Source: a virus
Strand: one strand, 5' to 3'
IMG/VR virus record: IMGVR_UViG_3300027865_000027
Location: 1 to 31,781 of that record
DNA length: 31,781 nt
The notes under the pieces are model-generated. The model had not been told where the DNA came from, made no database searches, and saw only the letters and a list, made by a program, of their open reading frames with translations. Made by a program: the position numbers and the translations under genes. The stretch's first letter is position 1. Every line of letters starts with the position of its first letter. Shown in pieces: positions 1 through 6,442 of this stretch.

Positions 1-135
1 ATGTGAATGGCCTTCATTTATTAATTTCTCTATTGCCTTGTTCTCTGGACACTGGCTCAAATCAATAGCCAGACAATCGAAGTCCGGGCCATACTCTGCA
101 AATTCACATTCTGTATTGCTGTAGTAACATTTCAT
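1..135 (-). CDS. Partial small Cys-containing protein (C-terminus off window)
   Basis: An ATG at 135-133 opens a frame that stays open to the left edge for 45 codons, so the C-terminus is missing. The start overlaps the stop of the upstream gene by four bases (ATGA), the arrangement used by most neighbours. The visible part has Cys at residues 3, 10, 21 and 29 and is mildly acidic. The family is not recognised. The Cys spacing could bind a metal, but that is only a guess. It belongs to the recombination/DHH operon by position. Confidence 0.6.
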   Translation of the reverse strand, partial: MKCYYSNTECEFAEYGPDFDCLAIDLSQCPENKAIEKLINEGHSH

Positions 136-401
136 TTCGCCCTCTTCAATAAATATGCTTTAAATGCAGGACACTTCTTTGCTCCCGTACACCCTCCGCA
201 AAAGTCCTCTGTCCTAGTTTCCTCTGTCTCGGGGCAGAGAATACCCTTGTCTGATGGTTTACCGGGTTCCCATTCTCTGCAATTATTTCGCATACCCCTT
301 ACATGAGCAATCCAGCAATCACTCAGGTTTTCATACTTCGTGCAGGCCCGTTCTACAATACAGAGATCATGTGCCGGGTGGTCTTTATTCGGTGTTGTCA
401 T
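132..401 (-). CDS. Cys-rich hypothetical protein (89 aa)
   Basis: A small protein with eight cysteines, at about residues 14, 20, 29, 41, 56, 68, 71 and 77. The last group reads CGGC-x5-C and resembles a zinc or iron-sulphur site. There is no signal peptide or membrane segment, so the cysteines are probably metal ligands in the cytoplasm rather than disulphides. Its ATG overlaps the stop of the DHH phosphoesterase gene by four bases, and its own stop overlaps the next start in the same way, so translation is probably coupled. No family is recognised and function is unknown. Confidence 0.7.
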   Translation of the reverse strand: MTTPNKDHPAHDLCIVERACTKYENLSDCWIAHVRGMRNNCREWEPGKPSDKGILCPETEETRTEDFCGGCTGAKKCPAFKAYLLKRAK

Positions 402-1243
402 CTTAAAAATGGAATTTCTTTTATCTGGAAACCCGCTGCTCCTTTATGACCTCCACCCCCATACTTTTTTGCTATTACAGATACATCAACTGCTGATTTT
501 GTTGAATAAAGAGAAACAGTCCATTGACCTTTTCTCCATATAAAAGTAAGCATGATATCATATTTTTCAGTATCCCACACTGAATCGAACATTTGAGAAT
601 TAGTCAGCCCTCGATTAATGGCTATTGCTCTAAGTCCTTCAAATTCAGTTTCAAAGGAACAAGCTGAAATATATTTTTCATTTTCTTGGTCACGGAACTT
701 TAAGAGAAGCCTGCCATCATCACGGATTTTTCTCATATCAGCAAATTCAAAGCTTATATCGGGAATAAGAATAGCATCCCATATTTTTTCTGAGGGCAAT
801 GTATTATATAATCTCATGCCCCACTGAAAAGGCATAATTGCAGGATGTACTTCTAAATCCCATATATCATATCTACCGAGAAGAAAGACAGATAGTGGCG
901 TGAGTTCTTCTGGAAAACAATAAACCCACGTCAACTCACAACCCGCAGACTTATTATCAAGTTCCGCGTCTATTTTCTTTATGGGGGTAGCTTCAAACTC
1001 TTTTATTGCAGAAATATGGTGATCTATCCATACCAAATTACATATTTCTGAAAGTCTCTCCATATCAGAAAAAGGTTGCAATGAAAAATCAACCATAAAG
1101 ACTTGTTCGCCTTTCTCAATAGAATCCCACGGGAAAGTATCTCCGTAATTAATCCCGATCATTTCACATTCAGGATATTTTTTGAAAATAATAGCACCTG
1201 AACAATGCCCATCTAAATCCGCTGAGTGATAAAAACATTTCAT
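398..1243 (-). CDS. DHH/DHHA1-family phosphoesterase
   Basis: A 281-residue protein with both halves of a DHH phosphoesterase. Near the N-terminus it has HSADLDGHCSG (residues 6-16) with the metal-binding Asp pair, Asp52 in a VDFS context, and the DHH triad at 74-76. At the C-terminus it has the DHHA1 substrate-binding motif GGGGHKGAAGF (about 262-272). Relatives include NrnA/NrnB oligoribonucleases (nanoRNases), cyclic-dinucleotide phosphodiesterases and RecJ. The short two-domain form fits NrnA/NrnB better than RecJ. In a phage it could recycle short RNA or pApA-type products, or remove nucleotide second messengers used in defence. The substrate cannot be read from the sequence. The start has GGGG upstream and overlaps a 52-residue gene by four bases. 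Confidence 0.88.
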   Translation of the reverse strand: MKCFYHSADLDGHCSGAIIFKKYPECEMIGINYGDTFPWDSIEKGEQVFMVDFSLQPFSDMERLSEICNLVWIDHHISAIKEFEATPIKKIDAELDNKSAGCELTWVYCFPEELTPLSVFLLGRYDIWDLEVHPAIMPFQWGMRLYNTLPSEKIWDAILIPDISFEFADMRKIRDDGRLLLKFRDQENEKYISACSFETEFEGLRAIAINRGLTNSQMFDSVWDTEKYDIMLTFIWRKGQWTVSLYSTKSAVDVSVIAKKYGGGGHKGAAGFQIKEIPFLR

Positions 1244-1398
1244 TTTAATTCCCCCTCTTTCTTCGGTACTTTCTTCTTCTGGTTTTTGACGAGATGGTAT
1301 TCATTTTCAGGTGCTATGAAAATATCGTAATTCTTAGGGAATATAGCGAACCTGAGGCCGAAAAACCATTTACCTTTTTTGACTTTTGTTTTTTTCAT
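1240..1398 (-). CDS. Small basic hypothetical protein (52 aa)
   Basis: A short gene found by reading the gap between the annealing-protein gene and the DHH gene. Its ATG shares a base with the upstream stop (TAATG) and its TGA overlaps the DHH start (ATGA), so it sits exactly in the coupled-translation chain. A GGAGGG ribosome site lies just upstream, inside the previous gene. The product is Lys-rich at both ends with an aromatic centre (WFFGLRFAIF). No family is recognised. The precise stop-start junctions and good ribosome site make it very likely to be real. Confidence 0.75.
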   Translation of the reverse strand: MKKTKVKKGKWFFGLRFAIFPKNYDIFIAPENEYHLVKNQKKKVPKKEGELK

Positions 1399-2426
1399 TA
1401 TCCCTCCGCTCCGGGCTCAGGATAAACGCCCTGACATTCTTCAATCTGGTCTGGATCACTGAGCCTTACACACAATTTTCCGTTAAGATCACGGTTCAGG
1501 CAAGGCCCGCACTTTTCCTCATCGTATAAAGGCGCGGTTTCTACTTCTGGTTCTTTAGTCTCTTGTTTTTTAGTTGTGCTTTTCGGCTCCTTTTTATCTT
1601 TCAGCTTATCCTTGACGGCAGCATTACCCTTTGCTTTGGCAGTTGTTCCTGCGGGTGCTTCTTCGACCTCGAACCAATCAGCAATCCCGGACATGTTATC
1701 TTTCAGAGAGTTATATATCTTCCCGAGAGACATTTTCTGTGCCGGGGTTATGCTTTCTAGTTTGCGCTGTATCCGCTTTTCGATCATTTCCTTAGTCACG
1801 CCGTATTTCTCAAACGCTTCAAGCATTTTTTTGATTGCTTCGGGAGTACAGTCAGCCTTTGCCCTTAATGTTTCTTCACACTGTTTCTGTGCCATTTCAA
1901 CAACATCACTGGGGATAATACCGAGAATACATGCTCTTAACCGCCTCGCTCCCTGATTTGCTACCATTTCATAGATGTCGCGGGGATCTTCCAGTTTGTA
2001 AGACCCTTTTCTGGTATGTCTTTTATGGGGTACTTGAAAAGCCTTTACTTGCCGGGTATTGGTTTCCATATCCCACGCAAATGCTTCTACCGTTGATTCG
2101 CCAGTTCGTTGCTCAAGTTCCCTGATGCCGAAGGTAATATTACCCCAATTCTGCGCCATTGCCTCTGCCAGCCGGATAGACGGTCCTGTAATGTCAGTGC
2201 CACCGCGGGCATAAGAATATAATGCCCCTTCAGCAAGCCCCGGACGCTGACAGGCTATCATTATCCTATCAATAGCCTCTGTTTGATTCCGGGGGAACTT
2301 CTTTGCGATGATCATAGAGGATTGAACCTCTGCTACTTCCCGGCCCGTTGCTATGTCTGTCAGGGCATTTCCTGACGGTTTTACCAGACTTCCCTCACCT
2401 ATTTTTGTCATTGCTTTGTTTTCCAT
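1398..2426 (-). CDS. Putative single-strand annealing recombinase (RecT/Bet-type role)
   Basis: A 342-residue protein. Residues about 30-190 form a conserved-looking core, including a GPSIRLAEAMAQNWGNI segment and a QGARRLRACILG segment. The tail (about 255-342) is Lys/Glu-rich and then carries four Cys. A YqaJ-type exonuclease is encoded just upstream, interrupted only by an HNH gene. Phage exonuclease/annealing-protein pairs (as in Red or RecET) are normally adjacent, so I infer a DNA-annealing role. The fold is not obvious from motifs, and I would not assign RecT, Bet or Erf. The start follows a strong AGGAGG (minus strand) inside the end of the HNH gene. The late Cys residues could be a zinc site. 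Confidence 0.55.
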   Translation of the reverse strand: MENKAMTKIGEGSLVKPSGNALTDIATGREVAEVQSSMIIAKKFPRNQTEAIDRIMIACQRPGLAEGALYSYARGGTDITGPSIRLAEAMAQNWGNITFGIRELEQRTGESTVEAFAWDMETNTRQVKAFQVPHKRHTRKGSYKLEDPRDIYEMVANQGARRLRACILGIIPSDVVEMAQKQCEETLRAKADCTPEAIKKMLEAFEKYGVTKEMIEKRIQRKLESITPAQKMSLGKIYNSLKDNMSGIADWFEVEEAPAGTTAKAKGNAAVKDKLKDKKEPKSTTKKQETKEPEVETAPLYDEEKCGPCLNRDLNGKLCVRLSDPDQIEECQGVYPEPGAEG

Positions 2427-2911
2427 TTACGCCTCCTTTGTTTTTTTCTACATTCTCTGTGATATCTTACATGTGGAAATCTTTTGTTGACATACATATT
2501 TTTAGGATCATCATATATCTGGCAAATATTACATTTTCTCCAATTAGCATTGCCACATACCTCTAAAGCCTTTTTCTCGACATGAATTTGCTTATGCTCT
2601 TTTGCTGACATACAAATAACAAGATTGTTTATATTATTATTGTGGAGATTCTCATCTTTGTGATGAATTTGGTATCCCTTCGGTAAAGGTTTACCATAAA
2701 TTTCCTCGGCAATAATACGATGCTTTAAAACCTCTTTACCTTTAACATGCATACGATGATATCTCCCGTTTTTCTTGCTACCCAATCCTTTAGGGGACTG
2801 TTCTTCATATCCTGCAAGAGGATTCCCATATTTTTTCCACTTTTGATAGTGCTTAGAACAAAGGCCTTTAGCAATAGTAGGATTTTCACAGCTTGAAACA
2901 GAACAGACCAT
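2408..2911 (-). CDS. HNH homing-type endonuclease
   Basis: A 167-residue HNH nuclease. The core reads IHHKDENLHNN (His83-His84, Asn91-92) followed by a distal His in KEHKQIHV (about 105-111), the HNH_3-type pattern. An N-terminal zinc-finger-like motif (C3, C8, C18, H21) and a C-terminal CxxC/HxxC set flank it. I chose the ATG at 2911 because AGGAGG sits seven bases upstream. A longer frame to 3019 would run into the exonuclease gene and has no ribosome site. The gene splits what is normally an adjacent exonuclease/annealing-protein pair, which fits a free-standing homing endonuclease inserted between genes. Its end overlaps the next gene by 19 bases. Confidence 0.88.
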   Translation of the reverse strand: MVCSVSSCENPTIAKGLCSKHYQKWKKYGNPLAGYEEQSPKGLGSKKNGRYHRMHVKGKEVLKHRIIAEEIYGKPLPKGYQIHHKDENLHNNNINNLVICMSAKEHKQIHVEKKALEVCGNANWRKCNICQIYDDPKNMYVNKRFPHVRYHRECRKKQRRRKWKTKQ

Positions 2912-2950
2912 AATACAACCTCCTGTCGTTGTTAATCCTGAAATTAGATT

Positions 2951-3003
2951 GTACGGCAGACGAGTCAGGAAGTCTCGCTTTTCGGGTGCTACCCTATCCG
3001 TAC
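2951..3003 (-). other. Compact three-way-junction RNA upstream of HNH gene
   Basis: The 97-base gap between the exonuclease stop and the HNH start holds an outer stem (2951-2956 with 2998-3003, perfect 6 bp). It encloses two small hairpins: 2961-2964/2974-2977, and 2984-2987/2991-2994 with a 3-base loop. An alternative pairing AGAC/GTCT (2958-2961/2972-2975) competes with the first. Leader structures that delay translation are known ahead of phage homing endonucleases, so this may be one. The stems are short, so it may be chance. Confidence 0.35.
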
Positions 3004-3008
3004 AAATA

Positions 3009-3917
3009 TTATAATACATCTTTTACCAAAAATCTACGACTTCCTGGTTTTTCTTGAAGATACTCTTTGTAAAGTTCATTCTGTTCTTTTTTGAATCTGC
3101 TTAAATCCAAACGCTGTGAAGGTTTGGATGAACGCCACGTAATTAAGGGCTGTTCCTGTGCGTCCTGTAATATCTCGGCTTCAGCAAGGGATTTCATCAG
3201 GAAACCCTTTAAATCCTGTTCCTCGTCCTCCAGCGCCTTTATTTGACCTCTTACGTCCTTCAAAGCGGTTATCCTCTCAAAGTCGGCTTCTGTGGCCTGC
3301 ATGACCTTGCCTGACACTGATATCTTGAATTTCTGCTGAATATCGGCAAAACTGATAGGATCAGGCTCGATTTTATTCTGAACTTTGTCCCAAAACTCGG
3401 CCTCAGCCTCAATTATCATGCTCTGAAGCTCCTTATCAGCCGGGATTTCGTATATCCTGAAGTCTGAACCACCGATCAGGGCTGCGACATCGGCTATCTC
3501 ATAGCCGGTAACAATCATGTAGTGCTGGACCTGAAGCAGATAATACTGCGGAATTTCGTCTGTGCCGGGTTCTCCCCACTCTCTTGCGTCCCTTGCGGTT
3601 TTGACTTCAAGCACTCTTTTATCAGTTGTGGCTCCATCCAGGTTCGCTAACATATGCTTGTATTTCGGATGTACTATTATCTCATCAGGAACTAAAACTT
3701 CCCGGCCTGTCTCATCTGCATATCTTTGTCTGACAATGGGCTCCAACAATCTGCCCCACAACATTGAAGGATTATCTTCTATCGGATCAGCAAGGCCGAG
3801 CTTATCCATGTATACTTCCAACGGCGTTTTCCATTTACTCAGGCCACAGATAGCAGCGACATCTGAACCGCCTATGCCCTTCCTGCGCTTTTCAAGCCAC
3901 GCTTTTTTATCTTCCAT
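3009..3917 (-). CDS. YqaJ-like phage recombination exonuclease
   Basis: A 302-residue protein with the YqaJ/lambda-exonuclease (PD-(D/E)xK) signature. It has the N-terminal GIGGSDVAAICGLS (about 14-27), Glu59 in LLEPIVRQRY, Asp94 in NLDG, the E-x-K pair Glu104/Lys106 in LEVKTA, and LQVQHYM (128-134). These enzymes digest one strand of a DNA duplex from the end and hand the overhang to an annealing protein, here probably the product of 1398-2426. I chose ATG 3917 over the GTG at 3920 because AAGGAG lies seven bases upstream. The C-terminus (about 205-302) is extended and partly helical. The gene looks complete despite the HNH insertion behind it. Confidence 0.93.
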   Translation of the reverse strand: MEDKKAWLEKRRKGIGGSDVAAICGLSKWKTPLEVYMDKLGLADPIEDNPSMLWGRLLEPIVRQRYADETGREVLVPDEIIVHPKYKHMLANLDGATTDKRVLEVKTARDAREWGEPGTDEIPQYYLLQVQHYMIVTGYEIADVAALIGGSDFRIYEIPADKELQSMIIEAEAEFWDKVQNKIEPDPISFADIQQKFKISVSGKVMQATEADFERITALKDVRGQIKALEDEEQDLKGFLMKSLAEAEILQDAQEQPLITWRSSKPSQRLDLSRFKKEQNELYKEYLQEKPGSRRFLVKDVL

Positions 3918-3929
3918 CACTCACTCCTT

Positions 3930-4172
3930 TCAGGTTTCATTCTTATAAGGACATTTATCTTCGTCACAATCAAAACGGTACTCGCAGAACCGGCAGACCG
4001 GTTCTTCGTCAGGCTGGCCTTGATCTGCGTCCCATATATCAGGGTATTCATTCATTCTTAACCTTCTCAATTTCCTTCTCTTTAAAAGTAAACAAAGACA
4101 GCGACGCAATAATATTAAAGGCCAGATAATAAATACCCCGACAAGAAATATTATTGATATGGTTTTTGTCAT
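3930..4172 (-). CDS. Small membrane protein with Cys4 tail
   Basis: An 80-residue protein with one N-terminal membrane segment (about 5-28), then a strongly basic stretch (about 31-39), which suggests a cytoplasmic C-terminus. The tail carries CxxC-x5-C-x4-C (Cys60, 63, 69, 74), a plausible zinc site. The ATG overlaps the upstream stop by four bases. It lies just ahead of the exonuclease gene in the same operon. No family is recognised. A shorter version starting at Met40 would lose the membrane segment, but no good ribosome site supports it. Confidence 0.65.
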   Translation of the reverse strand: MTKTISIIFLVGVFIIWPLILLRRCLCLLLKRRKLRRLRMNEYPDIWDADQGQPDEEPVCRFCEYRFDCDEDKCPYKNET

Positions 4173-4375
4173 TTTAAATTATCTTCATCAACAAGGTATT
4201 CTTGAATTTCTGTAAGTGAACCTCCCCATCCAGAAAAACAACTCAACACTTCTATATCGTGTTTTTCTACAGCTTCAATCGCTGCCCTTCTTGGTGGAGC
4301 ATCAAATCCTTGAAATGGAAATTCAGCGTCGGACTTTACAACTATCTTACATTCCCAAACTTTATATTTACTCAT
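4169..4375 (-). CDS. Hypothetical protein (68 aa)
   Basis: A small soluble protein with a compact mixed alpha/beta look: a strand (KYKVWECKIVVKS), a helix (PRRAAIEAVEKH), then VLSCFSGWGG. It overlaps the genes on both sides by a few bases, so its place in the recombination operon is secure. No family or function is recognised. Confidence 0.7.
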   Translation of the reverse strand: MSKYKVWECKIVVKSDAEFPFQGFDAPPRRAAIEAVEKHDIEVLSCFSGWGGSLTEIQEYLVDEDNLK

Positions 4376-4574
4376 GATGTGAGAGACTTAACGACTCTTT
4401 CTGCTGACCCCCCTCAAGATAATCAAAGTAAGTATTTCCATCATCAAGCAACTTCTGAGCTTGTTCTTCTGTCATATTTTCCGGGTTATAATGAAGCATA
4501 CCCAACCCTAACGGACGAGAGTTATTGTAAAGCCCTGCAAGTATCTTCGCCTTGTTGATTCCTTTAATATCCAT
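4368..4574 (-). CDS. Conserved-looking phage hypothetical protein (68 aa)
   Basis: A 68-residue protein with NKAKILAGLYNNSRPLG-LGMLHY near the start, then a MTEEQAQKLLDDG helix and YFDYLEGG. This pattern (LYN...G.G.LHY...M...A..L...G..YFDYL.G) recurs in small proteins of many phages as I remember them; no function is known to me. It is the first gene after the promoter and RNA-structure region, so it opens the recombination operon. AAGGGGG lies upstream of the ATG as ribosome site. Confidence 0.75.
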   Translation of the reverse strand: MDIKGINKAKILAGLYNNSRPLGLGMLHYNPENMTEEQAQKLLDDGNTYFDYLEGGQQKESLSLSHHE

Positions 4575-4606
4575 TCCCTACCCCCTTCATTAAATGTTAA
4601 AGCCCA

Positions 4607-4678
4607 TCCCGGCAACTGAACCGTGACAGTAGAATTCTGCATTGGGGGACATGGCTTAACGCAGAAATGTTGCCGGGA
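4607..4678 (-). ncRNA. Nested-stem RNA element in operon leader
   Basis: A perfect 10-bp outer stem (4607-4616 with 4669-4678, TCCCGGCAAC/GTTGCCGGGA) encloses a second 6-bp stem (4635-4640 with 4661-4666, TTCTGC/GCAGAA). A possible small hairpin (4615-4618/4627-4630) overlaps the base of the outer stem. The element lies between the promoter candidates and the first gene of the recombination operon, so it would be in the 5' leader. It could be a regulatory leader, a processed small RNA or a protein-binding operator. It does not fold as a tRNA. Strand is assumed from the operon. Confidence 0.45.
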
Positions 4679-4708
4679 CGAGCTAAATTATAAATTTTGT
4701 CACGATTC

Positions 4709-4747
4709 ATTATACGACATCTTAAAACATCTAATTGAGAATGTCAA
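4709..4747 (-). promoter_or_regulatory. Promoter candidates for recombination operon
   Basis: On the minus strand a perfect TTGACA (4742-4747) is followed, with a 17-base spacer, by TAAGAT (4719-4724, four of six consensus positions). A perfect TATAAT (4709-4714) lies ten bases further on but has no good -35 at the right distance. Both sit directly behind the terminator of the late operon and ahead of the gene starting at 4574, where a promoter is expected. The match is to a sigma70-type promoter. Confidence 0.55.
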
Positions 4748-4766
4748 GTAAAAAGTGAAGGCATAA

Positions 4767-4793
4767 AGAAGCCCCCCATTTCTGGGGGCTTCT
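4767..4793 (-). terminator. Intrinsic terminator of the late operon
   Basis: A 10-bp GC-rich stem (4767-4776 with 4784-4793, AGAAGCCCCC/GGGGGCTTCT) has a 7-base loop, followed on the minus strand by a short T-rich tail (TTTATG). It lies about 33 bases after the stop of the last late gene. The tail is weak on the minus strand and absent on the plus strand, so termination may be partial or helped by other factors. Confidence 0.75.
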
Positions 4794-4825
4794 CATCTGT
4801 TCCCACACATGGCGGGTCAGGCTAC

Positions 4826-5281
4826 TTAAAACTTCTTCTGTATAAGAGATACGGAAAGAACGGGTCTGATGCCGTCAATGCCACTATTAATATCGGCCAT
4901 AGCATTAAGACCGACTCTCGGACTAAGACCGAGTGCATTGTCTGAATCAATTATATAGGTATCAATGACTTCGAATAAGTCAAGGCTAAAACCAGCACCT
5001 AAAAGCGTGACATCACCTAAATTCCTGTTCTCCAGAATATCTTTAAAATCACCAGCACCTTGTAACCTAAAGTCAATCAATCCATCTTTGATAGTAAGTA
5101 ACGGTACTGCAAAACCCAACATGAACTTATTTTCATTGAAGTCGAAAAGCAAATCACCATCAATAATAACTCCGGTCTGCAAAATGGTTTTAAACCACTG
5201 TACGGGTTCTGCTGCTTCTGCATTCCCTGTCATTCCAACGATAAACAATACTGCCATAAGAATTAACAATAACTTTTTCAT
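4826..5281 (-). CDS. Exported protein, possible small outer-membrane barrel
   Basis: A 151-residue protein with a classic Sec signal peptide (two Lys, a hydrophobic core, then AEAA before Glu25). The mature part is rich in alternating hydrophobic/polar stretches (for example LLFDFNENKFMLGFAV and VTLLGAGFSLDLF) and ends in a strand with a C-terminal Phe (SVSLIQKKF), as outer-membrane barrels do. It is the last gene before the late terminator, next to lysis genes. Possible roles are outer-membrane disruption during lysis, receptor masking (superinfection exclusion) or a periplasmic factor. It has no lipobox, so it is not an ordinary outer spanin. The start follows GGGAGG. Confidence 0.75.
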   Translation of the reverse strand: MKKLLLILMAVLFIVGMTGNAEAAEPVQWFKTILQTGVIIDGDLLFDFNENKFMLGFAVPLLTIKDGLIDFRLQGAGDFKDILENRNLGDVTLLGAGFSLDLFEVIDTYIIDSDNALGLSPRVGLNAMADINSGIDGIRPVLSVSLIQKKF

Positions 5282-5409
5282 TTTCTCCTCCCTTCAAGAT
5301 GTTTTTCATATCTCTTTCTTTTATTGGCTTCCGTCCTTGTTCTCTGTCTTGAATACTTACCAGTCTGTTTATTATGGGCTGACTGTTGCCCCTTTTTACT
5401 GCCTGCCAT
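5278..5409 (-). CDS. Small basic phage protein (43 aa)
   Basis: A 43-codon gene recovered by hand. Its TGA overlaps the start of the exported-protein gene (ATGA), and AAGGGG precedes its ATG. The product begins MAGSKKGQQSAHNKQTGKYS and continues with many Arg/Lys in a helix. Short basic proteins with this kind of start (MAGSKK..SAHNK..GKY) are familiar to me from other phages, usually unannotated. The high positive charge suggests nucleic-acid binding or a disordered basic peptide. Function is unknown. Confidence 0.7.
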   Translation of the reverse strand: MAGSKKGQQSAHNKQTGKYSRQRTRTEANKRKRYEKHLEGRRK

Positions 5410-5449
5410 TTACTTCCCCTTTCTCTTAAAGATTTTCTTAAGTTTTCGC

Positions 5450-5458
5450 ATTATAACA
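5450..5458 (-). promoter_or_regulatory. Possible extended -10 promoter
   Basis: The minus strand reads TGTTATAAT (5458-5450), a perfect extended -10 element, in the 73-base gap between the holin candidate and the 43-residue gene. No convincing -35 box sits 16-18 bases upstream. It could give the 43-residue and exported-protein genes their own transcript. Confidence 0.3.
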
Positions 5459-5482
5459 TATCCGTCAAAATGCCATGTCCAC

Positions 5483-5722
5483 TTAAGAACTATTTTGCGT
5501 TTTTTTAATTTTGAAAGTAATACCACCAGAAGCCTTTACTCGCCCATAGGATGCCAGTATTAAGCCGATAAGCTCCATGAGTTCGGGATATAGGTTTATA
5601 AGCTCAGTCTGTGCAACGGTCAAGGTTTCTGTTGATACTTCCACGCCTGATGCCCTCAGCACAATACCTATAATTGTAAGTATCAAGCCTTGAATCGTCT
5701 TGCTCTTAAGAAAAAATTTCAT
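5483..5722 (-). CDS. Holin candidate (79 aa)
   Basis: A small membrane protein with two hydrophobic segments (about 10-24 and 50-63) around a polar, acidic linker, and a basic C-terminus. The size, topology and position right after the endolysin gene are those of a phage holin, which makes the inner-membrane hole that releases or activates the endolysin. I chose ATG 5722 because AAAGGAG lies six bases upstream; the GTG at 5725 is too close. The pattern SKTIQGLILTIIGIVLR near the start is also common in phage holins. Other small membrane proteins upstream are rivals for the holin role. Confidence 0.7.
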   Translation of the reverse strand: MKFFLKSKTIQGLILTIIGIVLRASGVEVSTETLTVAQTELINLYPELMELIGLILASYGRVKASGGITFKIKKTQNSS

Positions 5723-5734
5723 CACACTCTCCTT

Positions 5735-6181
5735 TCATGGATACACTATTTTTATCCTCTGAACGTCTGGTATGTTCAGGCAATCTGCATGAAGCCACTC
5801 ACGGATATTACCCCCAACATCTCTCCCAACTTCAATGCGAGTTATACGATTTAATTTAGGATGCTCCTGATCTATTATAATTCTATTTCTGACTTCCTCG
5901 GCAGACATCCCTTTAAAAACCATATCAGCACCTTTACCAAGTCTGTGCGGTGAGTGCATTGCCCCGATTTTACAATATTCAGGTCTTAACCCACGGAATT
6001 TCGCATCCCCACCCCAAACCCAATTATTCATATAAACAGTGACTCCGAAGTATTCCCATATTCCATCTATCATCATAAGAAAATTAGGACTGAAAAACTG
6101 CCACGACAATTCACCGAACTTCTCAAAGGTGAATTTATCAACAAGTTCCTCAATGCGAAAGTGTTTACACTTGTAAAACAT
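5735..6181 (-). CDS. M15-family peptidoglycan peptidase (endolysin)
   Basis: A 148-residue protein with the zinc-peptidase M15 (D-Ala-D-Ala carboxypeptidase/VanY-like) motifs. SPHRLGKGADMVF has His79 and Asp86 as zinc ligands, and WLHAD has His131. Glu117 in RIEVG is a plausible catalytic residue. Many Gram-negative phages use a single-domain M15A enzyme to cut peptide cross-links in the cell wall. No signal peptide or binding domain is seen, so it needs a holin to reach the wall. The start overlaps the upstream stop (TAATG) and sits behind a GGGGGAAG ribosome site. Confidence 0.88.
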   Translation of the reverse strand: MFYKCKHFRIEELVDKFTFEKFGELSWQFFSPNFLMMIDGIWEYFGVTVYMNNWVWGGDAKFRGLRPEYCKIGAMHSPHRLGKGADMVFKGMSAEEVRNRIIIDQEHPKLNRITRIEVGRDVGGNIREWLHADCLNIPDVQRIKIVYP

Positions 6182-6441
6182 TAATGACTTCCCCCGGCTG
6201 TTTTAATCCAGATAGTAAACCCAACCGCAAAGATCATAAAAACAAAACCTATCATACCTATTAAAAAAGATTTCCAGATGATACCTCTTGTGTTCTCAAA
6301 AAACTCTATAACTTTATCCATTGCTTCATGGTGTTTCCAATGTTTTTGTCTATCTACATAAAAATCTTCTGTTTTCTTGTCAATATATTTACCTACAGCT
6401 ATTGCAATATTTTCAATCTGTTCCTCTGAAATCTCTGACAT
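6181..6441 (-). CDS. Single-pass membrane protein of the lysis region (86 aa)
   Basis: A soluble, charged N-terminal part (about 1-55) is followed by one strong membrane segment (about 58-79) and a short tail. It is directly upstream of the endolysin and overlaps its start. This topology (helical cytoplasmic part with a C-terminal anchor) is seen in several holin- or antiholin-associated proteins. I cannot tell holin, antiholin and accessory roles apart. Confidence 0.7.
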   Translation of the reverse strand: MSEISEEQIENIAIAVGKYIDKKTEDFYVDRQKHWKHHEAMDKVIEFFENTRGIIWKSFLIGMIGFVFMIFAVGFTIWIKTAGGSH

Positions 6442-6442
6442 C

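Noticed and set aside
2912-3019. N-terminal extension of the HNH protein
   Set aside because: The ATG at 2911 has AGGAGG at ideal distance, whereas the extension overlaps the exonuclease end and passes through the structured gap.
4607-4678. tRNA gene
   Set aside because: The end stem resembles an acceptor arm, but no proper D, anticodon and T arms can be formed on either strand.
4709-4747. TTGACA paired with the perfect TATAAT at 4709-4714
   Set aside because: The spacer is 27 bases, too long for a sigma70 promoter; the closer TAAGAT gives the normal 17.
4965-5429. 154-codon plus-strand open frame
   Set aside because: It spans two minus-strand genes and their gap, has no ribosome site and gives a low-complexity product.
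5410-5453. 13-codon basic mini-gene (MRKLKKIFKRKGK)
   Set aside because: It has correct stop spacing to the next gene, but it is too short and overlaps the possible -10 element. No evidence of coding beyond the open frame.
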